Assembly: GCF_020216025.1 (NCBI RefSeq)
Contig: NZ_JAIWNC010000040.1
Location: forward strand, 1-64,000
Source: Jidongwangia harbinensis
Lineage (GTDB): Bacteria; Actinomycetota; Actinomycetes; Mycobacteriales; Micromonosporaceae
Direction of reading: 5' to 3'
Length of the DNA: 64,000 bases
Shown: positions 43,873 through 50,710 of the stretch, in pieces
Layout: every line of letters starts with the position of its first letter
Position numbering within the stretch: the stretch's first letter is position 1
Position numbers and translations under genes: made by a program
The notes under the pieces: model-generated
The model's database searches: none
Told to the model about the DNA's origin: nothing
What the model saw: only the letters and a program-made list of their open reading frames with translations

Positions 43873-45276
43873 CTATATGAGTCCGCAGCGGGCCTCGATG
43901 ATCGGCCCTGTCGGTTCGTCCACGCAGCACGGACAACAAACGATGCTGCCGAAGTAGTTGTCGGGAGCATCGGGATCACGGACGACGACGCCGTTGAGGT
44001 CGCGTACGTTCGTGTGGGAGCCTTTTCCAGGGCAGGGCCCGCGGTCGGTCACCTCCTCCTTATACGCATCGAGGTTTGCTTTCGGATTGGCAGCCTGGAG
44101 TTGTCTCAGCGCCTGCGCGCTTGCGGACTCGAGGTCCCGGCCCGCGTACGGGTAGGCATCCAATTCCCAGCACTCGTGGCCCACCAGGCCGGCACGCTTT
44201 AAACCGTCACAGTCGTTCGTCGATTCCGGCTTTCCCCGCGCGTCGGTCGCCAGTTGCAGTCCACGTGCGACAGCCGCAGCCGTCACCAAGGGGCCGAAGT
44301 CAGGCCCCGGACTCGAGCTGCCCGGCCGAGGGTCGGGCGAGGCGCCTGGTTCAGGCGTCGGGCCGGCGTAGGGGCGTACGGCTTCGGCGAGTTCGGCCAC
44401 CTTTGCGGCAAGAGCGGCAGCGGCGTCCCTCCGGGCGTTGCGGCCGGACAGCAGCACAGCGAGCGCGCTGATCGCAGCCACGCCGGCAGCCACCGCAGCC
44501 CCTACCGGATTGGTAGTAGCTGTCGCAAGCCCTCCCATGGGTCCTGAAGGTCCGCCACCGCTGGCGCGGTACCGACCGATCGCCCCCTCCACTGCGGCGA
44601 TCTGTGTGCGCAGCCCCTCCCGTCTCGCGGCATCGAGGCGTGGGTCGCTCAGTAGTTGGCGCGCGGCCGCGATCTGTCGTTGGGCCGCCTCGGTAGCCTG
44701 ATCCGCCACCTGCGGCAGCACAGCTACGACCGCTCGCCTCAGCGCTTTGGCCCGTCGCGGGCCGGGCTGCACATCCGACCTTCCCGCGGCGACAGCGTCG
44801 GCCTCAATCTCCTCCCGGTCATGGGAATCGCCGATCCGAAGGGCCACCGGGTCGGATTCGCCCGAGCTTTGCACGACGTGCGTCAGCTCGTGGGCAAGCA
44901 GGCTTCTGCCAGACGGTGAGTCGGGGCGGTACCGGTCGGCGGCAAATACCAGATGCGGTCCGACCGAGAACGCAACAGAGCCCAGTTTGGATGCTGCCTG
45001 TGCGGACTGGCCGTCGGTATGCACCCGAACCCTGCTGAAATCGAACCTAAACCGCGCTTCCATCTCGGACTTCACGTCGTCTTCGAGGGGCTTGCCGGGT
45101 GCCGCAAGAATTTGATGAACCGAGCGCGGCACCAAATCAGCGTTCTCTGATTGGTGATGTGGCGCGCATGCGCCCGGTGGGCACGTCCGCCCGGCGCACC
45201 GGCGGAGAACACCGGTGGTAATCAGCGGGGCGGGGCCGAACGCCTGTGAGGACGGCCGGGCAAGGGCCGTGAGCAT
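43873..45276 (-). CDS. eCIS-core (DUF4157) protein with hydrophobic segment and Cys-rich tail
   Basis: The 467-aa protein has the N-terminal Cys motif VLRRCAGRTCPPGAC, a DUF4157 domain (residues ~50-138) with RFDFSRVRVHTDG and HELTH at 129-133, a helical section (ATEAAQRQIAAARQLL), and a hydrophobic stretch (VGAAVAAGVAAISALAVLL) able to span a membrane. A Pro-rich linker leads to a C-terminal ~110-residue domain with NDCDGLKRAGLVGHECW, GPCPGKGSHTNVRDLNG and IVCCPCCVDE. The C-terminal domain is unlike any toxin I know. It lies convergent to the eCIS operon end. I infer a third cargo or membrane-acting effector. GGAGGTGA lies 16 bp upstream of the ATG, an unusually long spacing. Confidence 0.75.
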   Translation of the reverse strand: MLTALARPSSQAFGPAPLITTGVLRRCAGRTCPPGACAPHHQSENADLVPRSVHQILAAPGKPLEDDVKSEMEARFRFDFSRVRVHTDGQSAQAASKLGSVAFSVGPHLVFAADRYRPDSPSGRSLLAHELTHVVQSSGESDPVALRIGDSHDREEIEADAVAAGRSDVQPGPRRAKALRRAVVAVLPQVADQATEAAQRQIAAARQLLSDPRLDAARREGLRTQIAAVEGAIGRYRASGGGPSGPMGGLATATTNPVGAAVAAGVAAISALAVLLSGRNARRDAAAALAAKVAELAEAVRPYAGPTPEPGASPDPRPGSSSPGPDFGPLVTAAAVARGLQLATDARGKPESTNDCDGLKRAGLVGHECWELDAYPYAGRDLESASAQALRQLQAANPKANLDAYKEEVTDRGPCPGKGSHTNVRDLNGVVVRDPDAPDNYFGSIVCCPCCVDEPTGPIIEARCGLI

Positions 45277-45309
45277 AGAGCCGATGAGAAGTCACCTCCA
45301 GCGTCAGAG

Positions 45310-45867
45310 TTACTCGAACTCGATGTGGACGCCCTCCGCGGTCGCCACCTCAGTGACGTCGTCGGTCAGCACGCCGCTCGCATGGGCCGCGACTGTCGTG
45401 CGGCCATCACGGAGGATCACGTCGCGGCCCCGATGAACGTCTCGCGACCAGCCAACGCGCCGATCCGCGCGTGGACCCGGACGCGGCTGACGGGTGCGCC
45501 GCGGCGGGGCTCGTACGCTTGGCGCATCACCCGGCGGCAGTGGCTCGCTCGCTGCCCATTCAGGGCCAACATCAGCGCTCACGGGCCAGGGCACCGGCGT
45601 GCCCATCGAACCTGACCGAGGCGGCGGCGCGGGCGATATCCGCTGACGCCCGAGCTTGGAGACGCCGCCACCTTCGGCGACTGCTTCATGGACGTCCAAC
45701 GGTCGGGCAAGAGGCGCGTCCCCCATCGCGACAGACGGCTGCTGACTCTCGAAAGTCCGCACGACCCAGCCAAGCACGGCCGGGACATGCCCCGCAAGGC
45801 CGCTGCCGCGGCATTCAGGTTTCGTATTCGGTCCGGGGCGCGGGTGCCTGTCGACCGACGAACTCAA
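45310..45867 (-). CDS. doubtful ORF upstream of the third DUF4157 gene
   Basis: The reading ends GRDVILRDGRTTVAAHASGV then a TAEGVHIEFE terminus, a well-formed protein end, and stops 34 bp before the DUF4157 start on the same strand. The first ~100 residues are Pro/Arg-rich and look non-coding, so the true gene may be shorter or frameshifted. No family is recognised. Confidence 0.35.
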   Translation of the reverse strand: MSSSVDRHPRPGPNTKPECRGSGLAGHVPAVLGWVVRTFESQQPSVAMGDAPLARPLDVHEAVAEGGGVSKLGRQRISPAPPPRSGSMGTPVPWPVSADVGPEWAASEPLPPGDAPSVRAPPRRTRQPRPGPRADRRVGWSRDVHRGRDVILRDGRTTVAAHASGVLTDDVTEVATAEGVHIEFE

Positions 45868-46099
45868 CGTGCAGAGGTTCTGCGCTACTCACGATCCGTC
45901 GCTGAATCACTGTGACGGCAGGAGGAGCAGATGAGCGACACGAGCTTACGAACCGCAGCTCGGTTAGCCGCCGCTTGCTGCCAGGCCTCCGAAAGAATTG
46001 CGGCGCTCGAGACGGGCGGATCGCTCAATGCAACTGTGCCGTTGTGTGCGGCACCCGAGCGCGGAACCTCCCCAGTCACGCTGGGCGGGAAGGAACGCG
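45868..46099. other. no assignable gene
   Basis: A GGAGGAG at 45922-45928 precedes an ATG at 45931 that opens SDTSLRTAARLAAACCQASE, but the frame soon runs antisense into the IS5 remnant and is not convincing. Confidence 0.4.
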
Positions 46100-46266
46100 A
46101 CGTTGGTGGTCGGCCGGTAGCTCACGGTGTGGTGCAGCGGCCCGCGGCGGTCTACGGCCACCTGCACATCCCCCGCACGACCCGGCACCACGGCGTGTGC
46201 CCTGTCCGGCCAGGGCGGCAGCAGCGGCTCGATCAGCATCCACCACTCGTCATCGACGATCCATGC
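46100..46266 (-). pseudogene. IS5-type transposase, N-terminal fragment (minus strand)
   Basis: Read leftwards from 46266: WIVDDEWWMLIEPLLPPWPD, the standard N-terminus of IS5-group (IS1381-like) transposases, after which similarity fades. It lies head-to-head with the plus-strand fragment that begins at about 46270. Confidence 0.65.
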
Positions 46267-46269
46267 TTT

Positions 46270-46776
46270 GCGGGAACTCGGGTTCGGCTCCGGGATGACG
46301 TGCTGGCGGCGGTTGAAGCGCTGGACCGACGCCGAGGTGTTCGATCAGATGCATCAGATCATGCTCGACCGGTTGAACGCGGCGAACCGGATCGACTGGT
46401 CGAGAGCGGCGATGGACGGTAGTCACATCGACGCGAAAAAGGGGGTGCCGGCACCGGGCCATCGCCGGTCAACCGCGGCAAGCCCGGCTCGAAGCACCAC
46501 CTGATCTGCGACGGCAATGGCACTCCGCTGCTGGTGCTGACCAGCAGTGCGAACGTACCCGACATCAGCCGCGCCCTCGACCTGCTCGACGGTTCCCCTT
46601 CGATCGCCGGCCGTCGCGGGCACCCCAGTCGCTGGGCGTCTACCCTGTATCCGGCAGCCACCGCTGCGTCATGGTCAGTCCACACAGCCGTCCATGATCG
46701 ACGGTGGCTGTCCTCGTTCCCGCACCGCATCACGCGGCAGCTCAGCCAAGGTCAACATCCCCGGCTGGAGTACTAG
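46270..46776 (+). pseudogene. IS5-type transposase, central fragment (plus strand), frameshifted
   Basis: One frame reads LGFGSGMTCWRRLKRWTDAE, NRIDWSRAAMDGSHIDAKKG (first catalytic Asp). After a shift near 46465 another reads GKPGSKHHLICDGNGTPLLV then TSSANVPDISRALDLLDG. The end with the last catalytic residues is missing. Its orientation is opposite to the adjoining N-terminal fragment. Confidence 0.75.
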
Positions 46777-47343
46777 GAGGTCGTCGAGCCGGTCGGCGGC
46801 GGCGGCGTGGTCGGCGGTGTGTCGGCGCAGGTAGTCGTCGTTCCAGCCGGTGTCGGCTGCCTGGCGGAGTAAATCGTCGAGCAGGTGGCTTTCGTCGCCG
46901 GCGCGGTCGCGGCGCCCGGCGAGCAGCTCGTCGGTGAGGGCACTATCGGCCAGATCAGTAAGTCGATCTTGAAGGCCCGAAGGCGTCGTTCCATCCTGAG
47001 CACTATGAGGCCCGGAGTTCGCCGAGATGGCGAAGAATCCACTCGAAGGGTGTGCGACGCTGCGTCAGATCGGGAGCAGTTCGGCATACGGGTCGCAGCT
47101 CTCCGAGGCGTTGAGCAGTTCCAGCAGTGGCAGAGCGGACTTTCGCCAGAGTAACGCGAGGAGCTGGAGCGCCAGGCGCGCAAGCGGCTCGGCGAACCGA
47201 CGCCACGGAGGGCCCAAACGTAGACACTTCGGCGGGCAAGGCAAGGGACACATGCCTCCGACCGGCTAAGGCCGCGGTGGGTCAGCTCAGCGCCTGCGGC
47301 AGCATGCCCCGCAGCTTGCCGACCGAGAGACGCCCATGGTCGA
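46777..47343. other. no assignable gene
   Basis: A minus-strand frame without a usable start reads ALTDELLAGRRDRAGDESHL and LLRQAADTGWNDDYL (about 46800-46950), which looks like the C-terminus of a helical protein fused to IS debris. No start, ribosome-binding site or family supports it. The rest is featureless. Confidence 0.4.
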
Positions 47344-48363
47344 TCAGTCGCGCATATTGGCCCGTTCGTCGATTTGCCAAACTGCTTCATTGACTCGTCT
47401 TTCAAGAGGCTCAAACAGATCTTCCAACGCGGCGAATTCAGCGAACAGGGCGTCTCGGTCGGCCACCTCGCGAAGTGCTTCCGCTCGTTCGGCCCAATCG
47501 CGTATGTCTTGCACTGTTATCGGAAGCCGGCGGGAAAGCAGCACGTCGGGATTAAAAATCGCGTCGACGTCATCGTTTCCGACCTGCATCAGTCGGATCG
47601 CTTCGCCAGCGTTCCGACGCGGATTGTTCTGGTCTATGTATTCCAGCCCCGACAGTAGCTCCTCTAGCCGCAGGCTGAGGTGGTCCGCCAGTGCATCTTG
47701 AAGCGCGGACAAATCCAGTCCAACCTCTTCCCGCAGCTTCGTTGCAGCAATATGCGGAATCTCAAACGGACTTTCTGCTCTCCAATCTGGCCGCAATCGC
47801 GCGAGCTCAGGGCCAACCTCGTCGGCCCGAATCATAGTTCCGGGATGGTATAAATCCAGAACGGTGCAAACAATGTCGAAGTAGATCAGCACCGCTGGCA
47901 GCAGGATCCCCGTCCGGTGATGGTCGCGGTGGTATGTCTCGTTGCGATATGCGTGCAGCTTGCGGAGAACCGGAACCAGCGCCTGCGGCAGCGCGCCCTT
48001 CTCGACAAGGAACTCGACCTTGCATGGAAACTTGCCCTTGATATCCCGCCGAGTGGCTTTGGAAGTGACAAGTGGTTCCAGCCGTGCGATCTCGCCTTCA
48101 AGCTCCGCTTCGGTAAGCCTGTTCGCAAACCGCCTTTGCATCTGCGTTCCATTTTTGCGCCACTTGCGCATCCGATACAGATTCTCTAGCTGGTCGAAGT
48201 CGCGATCTTCCCACTGTAGGTACTCTTCAACCATTCGATGCATGATCAGTTCGACAGCGCTGTCGAGAAGAATATGCGCTAATCTGAGTTGCGGGACTCG
48301 GCCAACCTTGATGAGGCGCCGTACCTCATCGAGCTGCACAATCACTAGCTCAAGCTGTCGCAT
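47344..48363 (-). CDS. protein with a HEPN-type R-N-x-x-x-H motif
   Basis: From ATG 48363, preceded by GGAGG, the 339-aa soluble helical protein has RNETYH at residues 140-145 in the context LHAYRNETYHRDHH. This fits the R-x4-6-H motif (with Asn after Arg) of HEPN ribonucleases. Upstream helices (HILLDSAVELIMHRMVEEYL) and a basic section around residues 60-80 precede it. HEPN proteins are common RNases in toxin-antitoxin, abortive-infection and related systems. The whole-protein family is not recognised. The gene is less GC-rich than the eCIS and sits in a mobile stretch. No antitoxin partner is obvious next to it. Frames extend 21 codons further upstream, but the start with the ribosome-binding site is preferred. 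Confidence 0.65.
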   Translation of the reverse strand: MRQLELVIVQLDEVRRLIKVGRVPQLRLAHILLDSAVELIMHRMVEEYLQWEDRDFDQLENLYRMRKWRKNGTQMQRRFANRLTEAELEGEIARLEPLVTSKATRRDIKGKFPCKVEFLVEKGALPQALVPVLRKLHAYRNETYHRDHHRTGILLPAVLIYFDIVCTVLDLYHPGTMIRADEVGPELARLRPDWRAESPFEIPHIAATKLREEVGLDLSALQDALADHLSLRLEELLSGLEYIDQNNPRRNAGEAIRLMQVGNDDVDAIFNPDVLLSRRLPITVQDIRDWAERAEALREVADRDALFAEFAALEDLFEPLERRVNEAVWQIDERANMRD

Positions 48364-48683
48364 TGCCGCCTCCGGTGTCCAACATCTGATCGAGCCAGTG
48401 TTGACAAATGCGGACGTGGCTTCCACTGACTTTCTGCCATGGTCAGGGTGCCACGAAGGTCAAAAGGGGATCGGCATGATCGTACGTCGGGCTGACCCCG
48501 GAACGTGCGTTACACCGCGTGACGAGTTTGCCGTTGGCCACCGCACGCGGTCGGCGGCAGCCCGCTTCCTACTGGCCGGCGTCGGCGTCGGCGTTGGCGC
48601 GGCATTCGCCGTGTTCGGCTTCGAGTTGCTGACGGAGGGCGCCACACTGGTCGGCGTGGTGTGCGTCGGTCTCGGCCGCGGCG
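48364..48683. other. intergenic, possible 5' part of a hydrophobic gene
   Basis: A plus-strand frame opens at ATG 48477 (MIVRRADPGTCVTPRDEFA) and becomes hydrophobic (FLLAGVGVGVGAAFAVFGFE) before degenerating. It may join the next hydrophobic ORF by a frameshift. Confidence 0.3.
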
Positions 48684-48947
48684 ATGGCGGCCGTCCCGGT
48701 GGGCGTCGCGGCCGTCGGTGTCGGCGCGGCGATCGCGGTGGCTGGCATTGCAGCATTGACTGGAGGCGTCGACCTCGTCGGCACCGGGCTCATCGTTGTC
48801 GGCGCAGCGAACGCCATCGTAGGCATCGCGGCACTAAACGGCCGCGAAACTTTGTCCGGCATAACAGGCATCGCCGCTAGCGCGGCGGGCCGCCACCCTC
48901 GGCGTCGCTGTGCTCGCGGACAGCCCCGTGCACGATCGGTGACGTGA
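48684..48947 (+). CDS. small hydrophobic protein, possibly frameshifted
   Basis: The frame gives MAAVPVGVAAVGVGAAIAVA, GIAALTGGVDLVGTGLIVVG and AANAIVGIAAL, three hydrophobic segments that could form a small membrane protein. No ribosome-binding site precedes the ATG. The similar hydrophobic stretch in the upstream frame suggests one longer gene with a lost base near 48660. Function unknown. Confidence 0.3.
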   Translation: MAAVPVGVAAVGVGAAIAVAGIAALTGGVDLVGTGLIVVGAANAIVGIAALNGRETLSGITGIAASAAGRHPRRRCARGQPRARSVT

Positions 48948-49394
48948 ATGGTGAGCGGCGGTATCGACGATGCCAGCGGCCAGTACGGTGGACGCCAGAA
49001 CCGCGGGGCAAGCGGCGGCGCGTGAGGTTGATGGCGGAGACGACAACCGCGAGTCAGGAGGACACGAGCCCTCCAACCACCCTGCTGCCGAGGAAAGCGG
49101 TGAGCGACATTGACAAATCAAGATATGGCACGAGTCGACGTGCCTATGGCGGTACCGGCAGTGCCGCAGCAGTTGCCACACATTGCCGGGGCGACCGAAC
49201 CTGCACCGGTTCACCCGGCGCGGCCGGAACCGTCCACTGCCTGTTCGAGCCGCAGTATCAATACCGGCCCATTCAGGACCAGCAGCGAGTGTCTCGCCTA
49301 CCTCAAGCACTTGGCGTCGGACATTGCGAGTAGTGTCTACGCCCCCCGCCCGTCGAGGCGGGAGCGCCCCATCGCGGCAGACCAAAGCGACCGC
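48948..49394. other. no firm gene
   Basis: An ORF from ATG 49125 (MARVDVPMAVPAVPQQLPHI) runs to 49451 and overlaps the end of the convergent gene. It contains a plausible helical piece (SSECLAYLKHLASDIASSVY) but has no ribosome-binding site and no family, so I leave it unassigned. Confidence 0.3.
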
Positions 49395-50621
49395 CTACCC
49401 CCCACGCTGCTCTTTCCAAATCTCGATTTGCGCCCGCAGCATCAGAACTGACTGTTGAGCAGCTTGGATCTGGTCGAGCGCATCGTGTGCCGTCTCAGAT
49501 ATCGACTCGTAGTCGACGGATCCTGTAAGCACGTGAAGATTAGCGATTGCCGTACTTACGCTCACATTCGCCTGTTCAAGCGGTTCGGCGGGCAACAACG
49601 CCACCAACTCATCCAGCGACGCAAAGATTCTTTCCATGTCGGCCTCCGGCCTTGTGATGCCCTCAGTTCCTCCCACGCCTTCTTGATGCTTACCGCGGCG
49701 TGAGTCGTCAGAGGGAGATTGGGCATATCGAGCGTCGACCCCGCTGATCGCCTCGCTGACAGCGCGACTCCAGGTGCTTGATATTCCGGAGACGACGTGC
49801 AACGCGACATCTCTCATGTCGCCGCCCAGCGTCAAAGCATCTTCATAAAAGTCGTGGGCCGCCCCTGGCCCTTGGAGCAGGGAAATCAACACAGCGGCAC
49901 CACTGAAAAACAAACCTACTCGAGAACGCATCCCTCCCGGCGATGAACCCGCTGCCGCTTTGGCGGCTCCGATGCTGCGCGGTCCCCACTCGTCAAGGAG
50001 AGCGGTGGTTCTGACATCTATTACCTGCAGGGCCGCCCGAAGCGATGCGTCCGGACGACGATCGCGTCTCAGCGATCCGACCGTGGCCGAACTGTACAGC
50101 GAGATCAGATCTCGCGTGACTGCAGGTGGGGGGTAAAGAAGCGGTGGCGGCCACTCCATTCCCCTCTCACTGACCACCTTCGCCAGGAGGGATCCCACCA
50201 TATGAATGAACCTTCTGGCTTGGGCGGCAGTCACTACACTTTCGCCATAAGGCGGCGGCCGCAGATTCAGATCCATGATGCCGCGAACCCCGACCTGCAG
50301 GCCGTTCAAGACGGTGCGCGCAGCCGCCTCGTGCCGATCCTCCGCTTCCGCATCAAGCAGGACATCGCAGGCCCTCTCGATGGACGGCAGCTCCGACATC
50401 ACCCACCCCAGTATGGTTTCGCCTTGGCGAGTCGATTGGTCTTCCTCAGTGTGATCATGGCGTTCACCAGAGTGGTCGTACGCGTCTTGTGGAGGAATAA
50501 TGTCCGAAGTAGGAAATGCATCTTTTGCAGAGAATGAGTCGTCGCACCCCGGATCTACATAAAAGCCATCGCCGTCGTAATCGAAGTTTTCTTGATCGCC
50601 TGGGTCATCGACGCGCGCCAT
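49395..50621 (-). CDS. hypothetical protein, 408 aa
   Basis: The gene starts at ATG 50621 behind GGGGAGG. The first ~80 residues are very acidic and disordered (NFDYDGDGFYVDPGCDDSFS). The rest is helical: GWVMSELPSIERACDVLLDA, ARRFIHMVGSLLAKVVSERG, and one hydrophobic stretch (RVGLFFSGAAVLISLLQ) that could associate with a membrane. Another linker is followed by a coiled-coil-like C-terminus (DALDQIQAAQQSVLMLRAQI). I do not recognise it. Its codon use is less GC-biased than the eCIS genes. It lies beside the group II intron and is not interrupted by it. Confidence 0.65.
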   Translation of the reverse strand: MARVDDPGDQENFDYDGDGFYVDPGCDDSFSAKDAFPTSDIIPPQDAYDHSGERHDHTEEDQSTRQGETILGWVMSELPSIERACDVLLDAEAEDRHEAAARTVLNGLQVGVRGIMDLNLRPPPYGESVVTAAQARRFIHMVGSLLAKVVSERGMEWPPPLLYPPPAVTRDLISLYSSATVGSLRRDRRPDASLRAALQVIDVRTTALLDEWGPRSIGAAKAAAGSSPGGMRSRVGLFFSGAAVLISLLQGPGAAHDFYEDALTLGGDMRDVALHVVSGISSTWSRAVSEAISGVDARYAQSPSDDSRRGKHQEGVGGTEGITRPEADMERIFASLDELVALLPAEPLEQANVSVSTAIANLHVLTGSVDYESISETAHDALDQIQAAQQSVLMLRAQIEIWKEQRGG

Positions 50622-50710
50622 CGCGAACCTCCCCTCGTCCTAAACAAACAATAACCGACTTGAGGGTTTGACGGAATCGCATGCCGCATGCGTGAGTAGA
50701 AGTCCTGATG

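Noticed and set aside
46777..46960. helical-looking minus-strand reading LTDELLAGRRDRAGDESHL
   Set aside because: No start codon, ribosome-binding site or full domain; it runs into IS debris.
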